From contig JASANC010005750.1 in NCBI GenBank assembly GCA_030248135.1, positions 50,716 through 114,715 on the forward strand: DNA of 64,000 nucleotides, written 5' to 3'. The DNA comes from Theristus sp. LFF4_11. Taxonomy: Eukaryota; Nematoda; Chromadorea; Monhysterida; Xyalidae. A program made the translations under genes and the position numbers. The notes under the pieces were generated by a model. It did not search any database. It saw nothing but the letters and a program-made list of their open reading frames with translations, and was not told where the DNA came from. This document shows positions 34,429 to 45,600 of this stretch, in pieces; within the stretch, counting starts at the first letter, position 1; every line of letters begins with the position of its first letter.

Positions 34429-37400
34429 TTAGCTGAGCAGAGCAAACATCCATCTCCGTGAGTAATAGAGCGTGCCGAGCACGCCAAGTGCCAGCACGAC
34501 AATCAACACCGTCACGATGCCAATCAGCACTATCACGAAACTGTGGCTGCCCTCTGCACGCGAGTCTGCGGTCGACAGCGACTGCAAATATTGCAAGCGA
34601 CAAAAAAGTAAAGTTTAATTATATTCTGTCGGGTGCTGTGCCACCAGAATGGCTATCAGAGGTCGTTTTCCAGGACTGTGGTGCACCATTTTGTTAGATG
34701 ATGTTGGTCGGTTTAAGTCACTAACAAAATGCGCCATTAAAAATCGACTCTCAAAAAAAACTGACTGACTCAAATAAAGTGCCAAAAGATAATCAGTTTC
34801 TTGATCACTCATCTTAAATTTTTTAGTGTGCTCAACCAACAGCGTTGTGAAAGCATGTAGAAGTTTTTTTCTGAGCGTAGTGCCAGCCGCGCAACGTAGA
34901 TAGCGATGGTGCTCCAGCGAGCTCGATCGAGCTCCACAGCAGCCCTGTGTATTTGATAGGCTGGGCCGTGCGCGCGCGCTCATTTTTTTCCTTTTTTTTC
35001 TTGCGAGAGTTGTGGAGCTCCACATCTCTCGCAGCCTTTTAACACGCGTGCATGCACACACCTAAACTCCGCCTCTCTAAACTTTGTGTGTGGCAAGACT
35101 GCGAGCTCCATCGAGCTCGACGGAGCTCCATGGCACTCAAACTGCGCATTAATTATGGCTGGCACTATGTACCGGTAATTTCCCTTCTATCAATTGTTAG
35201 TTTCTTTATTGTTTTAGGACTAAAAGTAACAAAACTGCTAAACTAACCTGTGCTGGTGGTGTCTGCTTGTTCTTGTTGTCGTCAGACCGTTTCCTGTCGT
35301 GCCAGTCTGCAAAAACCTGTGATTGATTAAGCCAGCATTGACCAGATCAGCGACTTTTAGGGGTGGGGGTTTATTGGTGGGGGGGGGGGTTATTTACAAA
35401 CAAATTCTAGGGGTGGGGGTGTGTTGAAAACTGGCAAAAATACCTTGCATGGCAGGCAAGAAAGTCGCAGAAACTTCTACTCTACATAGAAATTTCCTTT
35501 TGTAACAGCCTTTTGTAATGAAATTATCGTTAACTCATCCCTTTGGGGCCTTTGGTAGCACAATTTCACCAATGTCACTGCATTCAGTCACCGAATTCGC
35601 TGGGTATGTGTTTCAAACACGTTTCCAATTAACCCCCATGGGAGATTATTTGTGGGGGGGGGGGGGGGGGGTTATTCGGAAACTTGTTGTGGGGGTGGGG
35701 GTTATATTGGTGGGGGGATTAATGGTGGGGGGGGGGATTTAATGGGGGTAATACGGCATTTTTATCGATGATGCCGCAAGGAACGGACACGTTTCCTGGG
35801 GTAAACAAAAGAAACGCAAAATTCGTCGCAAATGCGCCTGCCGATTTTGATGCGGATTTCGCAATACGGCGGCAGTGGCAGGTCGCAGGGCGCCCAATCG
35901 ATGCCGGCCACCGGGGCGCTTGCGTTCGTGGGCGCGTCGGCAAAAAACTCGCTCGGCTTCCAGACACCGCAGCGTTCGTCGTTCGTATCTACCGAGGCGA
36001 CCTTCGGTGTTTGAGGTTTTTTCTCTTGATTTGACACTTCCGTCTGCATGGACACACACGTGTGATCTTACATTTTTGTCCCGAGACACCAACGCGCGCA
36101 CAGATACAAACAGTTTCATGAATGACACGGGAATTCAAGATTGGCAACGTGTTTTGGAGTCTAAATAGGGCCGCGAGTCACTTGGGCGATTTTGAATTGC
36201 CACATAACAATAGAAACTAGTTTCCTTACGACATCGCAGAACACAAAAAAAAATTTGAGACAAAAAGTGGAAGTAAAACAGAATAACAGGCCAGCCACAG
36301 TTGCGTTACCTTGAACTCGACCGGTGACTCTGGTGATCTGCCGTCCGACCAGACGGGCCACCACCAGCGGCTGCTCTTGCGCATGCCGATCCACATCGAC
36401 GACTGCGACAATGTCGCGGTGGGATTTTTTTCTTTTTTTTGCAAGTGGTGACTCAACAAAACAACGAGCATTTGTGCTCAGCAGGAGTTTTGTTGTTGGA
36501 AAAAAACTATAGCGATCTTGCGAAAACTTCTCTGAAACCAAAACGTTGGTTTCTTCCAGTGAACGAAAACTTCATTCTACATTGCAGGATAGACGTATAT
36601 GTGCACATTATACCGTAAACTTTCAAGCGATGCAGCTAGTGTAAACCGCACCAACCGGCAGCAGCTCTTTCATCTGATTCGGTTGCGAGTACCCGAAGTA
36701 TTTCATGACGCCACGTAGCTCGCCAATTGACTTGTAATACGCCAACAGATTCGCCAAACGACCGCGCACATTCTGGTACTGAATAGTAAACCGCCGTTAT
36801 TTCTTTGAAAAACAACAGTTTATCCCCAATAATAATACCGTATTACCTCCAATAAACCCCCCTGGGGGATTAATACGTCAGCGACTTTTAGGGGGGGGGG
36901 TATATTTACAAACAAATTCTAGGGGTGGGGGTTTGTTGAAAAATGGCAAAAATACCACCTTGCATGCATGGCAGGCAAGAAAGTCGCAGAAAATTCTACT
37001 TTTCACAGAGATTTCCTTTTGTAACAGCCTTTTCTAATGAAATTACCATTACAATGTAACTCATCCCTTTGGAGCCTTTGGTAGCACAATTTCACCAATG
37101 TCACTGCATTCAGCCACTAAATTCGCTGGGTATGTGTTTCAAACAGGTTTCCAATTAACCCCCATGGGGGATTATTTGTGGGGGGGGGATTATTCGGAAA
37201 CTTGTCGTGGTGGTGGGGGTTTATTGGTGGGGGGGGGGGGATTAATGGTGGCGGGGGGGGGTTTAATGGGGGTAATACGGTATTCTGAATTTGTTTAGCA
37301 CAATAAAAACATGTGCGCGCCGAAAGCCGCACTCCCCAAAAGCTCCAAACATTCTCACGTAATAAAAAGGCACCATCCGACCGTGAGTTCAGCGCACACA

Positions 37401-38619
37401 TCCGTCTGCTGTTGCCTCCAACTGCGTCTGCTGCGATTGTCGTTCAGTGCGTAGTAGCAGTAGAGAGTGCCCGTCTCGGAATCAAACGCAATCGATTCGC
37501 CGACAGCGTTTTTGAACGACGACGCATTTCGTTTCGCCAATTCACAGTAGTTGTTAGCAGCTACATATGTAGAATATGTTTGGTTTCCGATATACAGTGG
37601 CAACCAAAAGTTTGGAAACGCCTGCGTGCATGCGACGATTCGCGACGGAAACCACTGGCTTTTATCCGCAGAGTGCCTGCACGCACGCCGAACCGACAGC
37701 GCAACTCGATGAACAGTTCGGACAAAGAGTTGTACTGGTAGAGCCTAAGCCTAAGCCTAAGGCTAAACGTAAGCGTAAGCCTAAACCTATGCCTAAGCCT
37801 AAACCTACAAGCAAGATTCGCCGCATGGAATGAGCGATCGCCACAAAAAATCTGCTTTCGATATGACGGCTGAAATCAACGCTGCTCAACCAGACCACCG
37901 CTCTGTCCGAACTGTGCGGACAAAGGCCAGTGGTTTCCGTCGCGAATCGTCGCACGCAGGCGTTTCCAAACTTTTGGTATTTTGTAAGAAAATGAACACA
38001 CAAAAAATGCGACCATCTGAACGGATCGACAGAGCTGCGTGTGCGTCGCCAGTTCTGCCACACCACGGCCACGCCTCATCCGCATTGTTGCCGCAGTCGT
38101 CAGTCCCGTCACAAGTGACCTGCTCCCAAACGCATTTCCCGTTACCGCAATACTGCTGGCCGAGACGGCAGACTGAAACAAACAAAAAACGTGAACCACT
38201 GATAGTTTTTTAAATATCTGCGCAGCATATTTTACCCTCGTGACCTAGGTTGACTGGCTTGGCCCCGCCGAGCGGTGCATAGGCCACTTAATGACAGAGA
38301 AAACGCGATGGGCACCTACCCCACGTTCTGTACGCTTTTCTGGGTTCGCCCTGGCTGAAAACATCGGGCTGAATTTTCAATTAAAATTTTCTTTGCTTTT
38401 ATTTGTACTGATACAACAAATGGAACTATGCTAGACTCCTACCGTTGGTTAAAGTTAGTTTCTTAAATCCTGCCATCTTTTCAGCAGAATACAGAGCCTG
38501 CGATTTGGAGAAACATGCTGAAACACTAGAACAGAACCAACTTACAAATGCCTCGGGCATTTTGTTGCTGTTGAACCAGTAAAAAGGCGACCAGCCATGT
38601 GCATTGAAAGAGCGGCATT
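34429..38619 (-). CDS. type I membrane protein with LDL-receptor A and C-type lectin domains
   Basis: Exons (minus): 38546-38619, 38320-38350, 38236-38286, 38014-38172, 37400-37560, 36656-36778, 36310-36402, about 35800-36001, 35248-35306, 34429-34581; the joins through 36310 are in phase. The fourth exon is an LDL-receptor class A repeat (CRLGQQYCGNGKCVWEQ, then CDGTDDCGNNADEAWPWC). Exons six to eight form a C-type lectin domain (RLANLLAYYKSIGEL, MWIGMRKSSRWWW, WSDGRSPESPVEF, DWAPCDLPLPPYCEI). The last exon gives one transmembrane helix (FVIVLIGIVTVLIVVLALGV) and a short tail YYSRRWMFALLS. This implies a cell-surface binding receptor. The start exon with the signal peptide was not found, and the end of the eighth exon is uncertain. 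Confidence 0.8.
35349..35758. mobile_element. ACCGTATTACC-family element, left end lost
   Basis: Begins near AGCGACTTTTAGGGG and ends GGGGGTAATACGGCATT. It matches the interior and right end of 36835-37283 but lacks the left terminus. It lies between lectin exons of the 34-38 kb gene. Confidence 0.65.
36835..37283. mobile_element. ACCGTATTACC-family non-autonomous element
   Basis: A 449-bp element with ends ATACCGTATTACC and GGTAATACGGTAT, GGGGG/CCCCC runs next to each end, and an AT-richer core shared with 35349-35758 and 53944-54401. It lies in the intron between the 37400-37560 and 36656-36778 exons. Superfamily not assigned. Confidence 0.75.
37595..37984. mobile_element. Tc1/mariner-like foldback element carrying telomere-type repeats
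   Basis: Ends CAGTGGCAACCAAAAGTTTGG at the left and CCAAACTTTTGG...TTTTG at the right, each next to TA. Imperfect inverted repeats of about 70 bp include GTTTCCGTCGCGAATCGTCG. The centre holds eleven GCCTAA-like hexamers. It lies in an intron of the lectin gene, just upstream of the 37400-37560 exon. Confidence 0.75.
37743..37808. repeat. interstitial telomere-type hexamer tract (GCCTAA)n
   Basis: Eleven consecutive hexamers in perfect six-base register, six of them exactly GCCTAA (TTAGGC on the minus strand) and the rest one or two changes away. TTAGGC is the telomere repeat of nematodes. It lies inside the foldback element 37595-37984. Confidence 0.85.
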
Positions 38620-39039
38620 CTTGAAGCCGTGATTTTGTTGGATGATGATTGAAAGTGCAAAAAATATGTCGGGAATTAAAAAAAAGATAATGCAACATTC
38701 AAACAGCCTTTTTTTATTTATAGTGCTCCCATGGTTTCGGTTTTTTCATTTGCAGCTACCTTATCGGTTGCAGAAGCACAAAGGATTCAAATTGCGGTAG
38801 TTTGGTGCGAGGGGCTTAATGAATGCTTTCCCATCTCTCAGCGTCAAAGGGGCAACCTTTGAGCCGCACTCTGTCTCTCTCGATTTTGGCTGTTTTTGCA
38901 GTCGCGATATTTCCGAAAGCAGAGAAATCAGAATGTTTCACCAAATCATTTACCGTTCTTTTTATTCAAAAAACCAACAAATCACTTCATGAAGCAATCG
39001 AACAAAAATATGAAACAATAATTATTCAAAGGGAATAAA

Positions 39040-39335
39040 AACAGCATCAGCAACATTCGCAAACATTTTACAGTACGGCCGAATAAATAAGGCAGTTCTA
39101 GTATTCTCCATCAAGGCAGAATCAGTTTCAGACTAAAAGTTTCTTCTCCAAAAATGCGAAGATAATTCCCAATCGTGTGTGCAAAGGAACAAGAATGAAC
39201 AGAACAGCACGAAAGATTAATTTAGTTTAAAAAACTTGACACACCATTGGGTTTTCAAACGACTTTTTCTTTCATGCAAACTTCGCGCGCGCTCCTTGCG
39301 TCCTGAAAAAAAGCTGCCATGTTTTATAGGCCATT
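39040..39335 (-). repeat. inverted fragment of the 31-kb dispersed element
   Basis: Sequence around GCGCGCGCTCCTTGC and CCAATCGTGTGTGCAAAGG is a diverged reverse complement of 31000-31260 and of 3215-3425. No coding potential. Confidence 0.55.
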
Positions 39336-39687
39336 CCGTGCAGCAATCATTGCCAAATCGGAGTTAAGAAAACAACAAAAACACACTGTTTGTATCAATG
39401 ACCTGCCTCCAGTGCATCAACTTTGATACCACTTTAATGCTGCTCAAGTCAAAACAAACCATAAAACAGTAAAACTCACCGACAAAACATGAATGAAAGT
39501 ACATGAAACAGCACAATACGCGTGATAATTGACATTAGCTTGAATAAGTGAATGTATCAGAACACGGGTCTAGCAGGTTAAGAAAACTTCATCTGGCGTC
39601 GATTCGTCTCACAAATTTCATCATTTGCAGCAAAAACAAAACAAAAAAATCCGTGTTGCCTCACAACTCAAATCTGACAACACAGCG

Positions 39688-42600
39688 TCACTGTTGACGA
39701 CCGGGAAAAAAGTAAAACTTCTTGCGAAGCCTGGAGCTCGGCTCAGGTATTTGTTTGAAACCACCGGAAGAACTTGAGAACGCCTCCGCCACTTGCCGGT
39801 TCACCTAAATTGAACAAAAAAGTATATTTTCTTCAAACAAACACGATCTAATTATTGGTTGACTAGTTCAGAATCACATGGCCACGCCGAAACACAGCCA
39901 ATCAAAGAGCTTCCACAAATCATTTCCACAATGATCGGATGCGAAATATCCTTGTCACCCGAACACCCCAACCAAGGACCACGCACCATGGTCATCATCA
40001 TCACAACACCCAAGGACCACGCACCATAATCGTCATCACAACAACACCCAAGGACCACGCACCATAAACGTCATCATAACACCCAAGGACCACGCACCAT
40101 GGTCATCATCATTAACAACACCCAAGGACCACGCACCATGGTCATCATCATCAACAACAGCCAAGGTCAACGCACCATGGTCATCATGTCGAGCAGATGT
40201 TCAAAGTGCGCGTGCCGCCGGAAAACATCGACGATCGATTGAATGAACCAGGAGCCACGCGCCGAGTTGCGCCACGAGACGAAGCCGGGCGTGGTCGCGT
40301 AGCCGATGAAGATGTCCGCGTCCACTGGGATCTTGCGCTTCAGCTGCAATGAAACAGTTTTTCGACTATGACTTAAACCTGTCCCACTGAAATGACGTCA
40401 TGTGCCGCCAAACATGCGCTTGCCGTTCACTGCAAAGTGCAAACCAGACTTTCCGTTTAGCCGATTTCTTCCTGCAAACAAATGATGAATATCGAATCAG
40501 CCACACCAAACTGACATTTTAGTGCCTGTAATTTGACAAACGGGCGTTTTTAAAGCAAATGACGTCATTTTAGTCGGGACACGTTTGAATAAATCCACAA
40601 TACTAAAGGGAGATTTAGCAATTACCGTTTTTTTTGTGCGTACGCACGGACACGACACTTAAAAATGACCACGCGTTTTAGAAATCGTGTCGTGTGTGCT
40701 ATCTTAATGCATTCAATACATACACGATTGTTTACGCATGGGATTTAGAACAACGTCTGTGCGCGCGGACAATAAAACTAAATGTTGTTTTCGCCTTAAT
40801 GCGTTACTATTTGTGCTGCAACTTTACGATTCACTACTAAAGCGCCATTCATGGAGGATGAAGCACGCTGAAGCGCGTCACTTTGCCACACATTCACGAA
40901 GCAAAAAAACAGCGCGCTTTAGTTTTGGAACATACGCACATTCATACGCACGTTCATGTTAGCGCACGTCAGCGCGCGTCAACGCGTTGAGTCACATTGA
41001 GTTCCACCGCTTCACAACGATCTGACCGTCTATTCTCGCTTTAATTTTGCGACTCAAAGTCACAGAAGAAGACATTCTCAGTCACAAACGGTTTTTTTTA
41101 TTCCAACGAAATCCTATCCCATTCATCCTTTGATTCAAAGTTTCGTGTGCTCGCTATTCTGCAAACGAATCAAACAGAGGTTTGAAGAAACTTTACACAG
41201 TGAACAGTTTTTCTGTTGAAACAAACACGCATGAATTACATGCGAAAAGCACAATACAGTCTTCTCAAAGCCATTCAACCGCACTTTGTTGCGTGGATTA
41301 CGCTTAGACTGACGGCATTTTCAAATGTCATCGAACTAACATTTTTACAGTCGCCGCGTCGAACAAAATTTATTGAGTTTCGTAAATGAAGATAATGAAA
41401 GTTTTAGAGCAGCAGAAGGCTATTCTGTATGCTCATGCTGGCTTAAACTAGTCGCTCACCGAATTATTAAGAAATCTCCTACGTATGAAATCAAATTTGA
41501 GTTTCGCAACGCAACTCGGTAAAAAACAGGTATGTCTGACGACCGCACTTTTGAGGCAGTCATAAAAATAATCCCGATTTTCCAAATTCGCAGAGCCCAG
41601 CGCAGAAGTCATTGATTGACTGACGAGACAGCAACGATCAAGTTTACACACAAAAATAACGTGCCCTTTTTAAAAGACTTATTGTCCGAGAAAGCTAACT
41701 GTGACGGTGAAACCAAAATACAGAGTGGTCCAAAAGTAGTGGGTACAACTTTGAATCGCTCTAACTCGCCAACGGTGAGACCACTTGAGCTGAAATTTTA
41801 GTCGCTTACTTAAGAATCACAAACTTAGACCTCCACCAATTTTTAGCCCAAACAAGAAAATTTTGCCCCTGTGCGGAAGCAAAATTCGAAAAAACGAATT
41901 TTTGCATGAAAATTTTTTTGTCTCACATCGGATTTATTCATCGATTCGATAACGTCACAAATTCAAAAACGCGTCGCAAAAAACTGTCAAAAATCAAAGC
42001 TAATCCTTCTCGTAATGTGAGCCGCAAGCTTCAATGCACAATCGGCCCCCATGGCCACTGACAAGATCACTTTCTGGCACAATTCAGTGTCCAAGTGCTA
42101 AAACGCGTTCACAATCATTTCCTTCATCGATTCCACGGTTTTCGGCTTTTGAGGGCAATTGAGGAGTGGAAACAAAAATCTTCGCAATTGTGTAAGCGGG
42201 GAATTGAAACCAGATTGTATTGCCTTTTTTCACGTTGGATCGATGAATAAATCCGATGTGAGCCAGAAAAAAATGCTGTTTTTCATGCAAAAAATCGTTT
42301 TTTTTCGAACTTTGCTTCCGCACAGGGGCAATGTTCTTTCGTTTGGGCTAAAAAATGGTGAAGGTCTAAGTTTGAGCTTCCTAAGCGACTAAAAATTCAG
42401 GTCAAACGGTCTAAGCGTTGGCGAGATGGAGCAATACAAAGTTGTACCCACTACTTTTGGACCACTCCGGTGGGTGAAAAGAACACAGCTGTTGTAGACA
42501 ATAACCGAGCGTCCGATACGATGACGTCGAATGCGACAGCCAATGACAACTCGACGCAATCAACGTCGCCCTGGCTGATCACCACATTTGTGTCAGCGTT

Positions 42601-45600
42601 CGCAGTCAGTAGTGTGCTGGCTATTTTCAACAACACATTGATCATCATTGCTGTCGTCAAGTAATCACCGTTACTTTTGTGTTACGCATGCCTCTCATAT
42701 GAGTACCTCCGGTCTGCAAGGGAACTTGTCAGACACAATGCCACCAATCACAGACATAGATCGTGTTGTAGCGTACTCGTTTTGGCTGCAGTTTTTAGTG
42801 TTTTTACTGCCTTTTGTGTTTCTTTGTCAGGAGCGAAAGCCGACGCCGCACGGCCGGTCTGCCAATGTTCGCAGTGTTGGCCGCATTCGACCTCTGCATC
42901 GGCGTCGGCAACTTTGCCGAGATCACCACGAAGCTACGTGCGCACTACCAAGTGCCAATCAGCGGCCGCTCGTGCATTTTCGAATTCTCGCTGGTGCTCT
43001 TCGGCATTTTCGGTGGGGCGACATTCGATTGAAGTATCCAGATTACCATCGAATCAAACGCCAAATGCCACAACTGTTGTGACTTTTTGATTTTAGTAAA
43101 CGTCTTTTGCCACATGTACATACATACCACTATTTTTGTTGACTTATTTAGTCTGTATTCGTTGACGTACAGTCCATCTAGTCTGGATTAACTAATTGGG
43201 TGATTGCACACACGTGCAGTAGTTGACGCATGATGCGTTCTGTGCACGAAAAGTTCGCCTCCACAGCAATGTTTGCACATATGCATGCATCAGCCTGCAC
43301 ATATGCATGCATCAGCTTGCACAGAATTTACGCATGAAAGCTGCGCGTGTGTGCAACCAACTAATCAGCTAGGTGTATATATCAGCCAGATGGACTGCGC
43401 GATGTGTTTGACGTGGCCGAGCGATTTTGTTTGCACCAGCTGGTACGCAGGCTCGAACATGTTCATGGTGTGCGTGTTGTGCGATCGCTTGATGGCCGTT
43501 CAGCAGCCGATGGCCTACCGCGTGCGCGACCACCAGCGGGCGGCGATCGCGCGCGGTCTGGCGGTGTGTGCGGTCGCGTTGTTTAGTGTGCTCGCCAGCA
43601 CGCTCAGTGCGCGTTGGTCGACGACAATGCACTACTGCAGTCTACCGAGCTACTTCAGCGGCGCTTTCAAGTGGTACGTGCGTGCGATGCTGTTCGTCGG
43701 CGTCGCCACCGTGATCGCACTACGACTGCAGCTGCTGCGCGCGTTTCGCAAGGTTTGCTACCGAGAATGATTTTTCAGTCTGTTTGCTAGAATCTGTCAG
43801 TCGATCAGCAGTGATGACGTCCTCCTGCATATATGGAGAGCCCTTCGTAAGACACGTTCGAACAAACTGACTTTCGACATCACAGTTGTTTTTAAACGCG
43901 AACTACACTGTATGTACAACGTTAATCTTTACCAAAAACAGGCTGACACGCGTAAACGAGAAATGTGCAGTGGAGCAGAAAAGGCCGGTCAATACGATGT
44001 AAGAATTCGCCTGTATTTTTGTCACAAGATTTCGCAATATTAGCCCGATTTCATTCCACTGCAGAGTCGCTTAACCACAGTGACGCTGTGGTCACTGACC
44101 ATGTATGCGATCTGTTGGATTTGTCCGATGTTCATCGTTTTGCTCGCCGTCCAATTTCAGGTGACACGTCAAGGCCACACACGAAAATCATACCTTGGCC
44201 TAAGTTTTGTTTTATTCATCTGACTTGTGATCTTTCGCAGACACGATATCGGCAATATTGGGTTTACATTTAGGCTTCGGAAGTCTGTGTTGCAGCGCGA
44301 ATACAAATCAAGTCGCGCTGAGCAAAATGACGAAATTGACAAATGAGACTTTTGCAAACTAGGGAACCCTAAAGCTGATAGGGTAAAGGTAAATGACATG
44401 GTCACTACGGCGGTTTCTATTAACAGCGCACATCAAGGGTGGTCATTTACCAAAAACCCGTTACGAATCGGTAAGGAGCGTACGAGACCGAAAGTGGTAG
44501 CCGATTACCATCCAATTGAGAGAAATCATCACAACCGCCACTTGTTACTCTTGCTTCCCAACTTGCTCAAAAACAAGAACGCAGCACACCAATCGCCGAA
44601 ATGGCGCACAGGCGCGAGCGAGCACGCTGATGCTGCTCGGCGGACTAGTGGGGCTCGGTCAGAACGGGAACGCCGCTGTCGGCCTGCCGATCTACGCGTA
44701 CAAGTCGCCGATGCTGCGACAGAGTCTACGAGACGTGTGGCGTTGCAGTGGCCGGCGACAACCGGAGAACGGCGCTCCTCGGAAAGTGCTCGACGACCGG
44801 CTTCACACGGCGTCGGCAAGCGTCGATCGAGCTGTTCGACCGAAGAAACGATCAACATCGATCGACGCGAGCGCTGCGCGCGGCCGAACGACATTGGCGG
44901 CCGTGGGGGTGGCGCGAAAGACGTCTCGAAGTATGTCGTTGATGCCGGTGACCGGCGTCAACAAAACGATCCTCGTACAGTCATCGTCCACCTATAACAG
45001 CATCGTTCAGGTGCACCCGGCAGGTGACGACTTAGAGACCATTCTTTGATTGCTATCATCAGTTTTTTTGAGTATCTGCAACTCAACACGTTTACAGACG
45101 TAGAAAGGAAACCAGTCTCAATGTTTTTGTGGCAATTCAAAATAGCCCAAGTGACCCGGCCCTAAGGGACGCGGATCAATTTTCCATTTTTGAATTGCTG
45201 CGTCATGCGTGAAACTGTTTACCCGCGCATTGAGTCTCGCGACCAAAATGAAAGATCATACAGTGCACTGTGTCGTGCAATTGTTGTTGTTGCCCTTTGT
45301 ACTATCGCAATGGTGACTCCATCGATTTACATATGATAAATTGTGTGTTATTACAGTTTTGTATGCTCTACACATCGATTCGCTGCTGAATTCATTCAAT
45401 GAAACTGTTATGTTACTTCAAAATCACATTGTTTTTCGGCGACTCAATGAAGATGTGTAGTGCACATTGTTATTCACTTCAGTCTTTGAATGACGAAAAA
45501 GTGAAGTGCTGTTTGATTCTGACCGTAGGCAATTTGACTGCGAAACACGGCTATACAACATCGCAATCGCATTTTTTAGAAGTGTTTGTAAGACATGAGC

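Noticed and set aside
39960..40190. CRISPR-like array
   Set aside because: The units are contiguous minisatellite copies without unique spacers, in an animal genome.
44398..44997. Arg-rich 199-codon frame overlapping the receptor's last exon
   Set aside because: It is a shadow of the receptor frame, which contains TM7 and fits the upstream exon phases.
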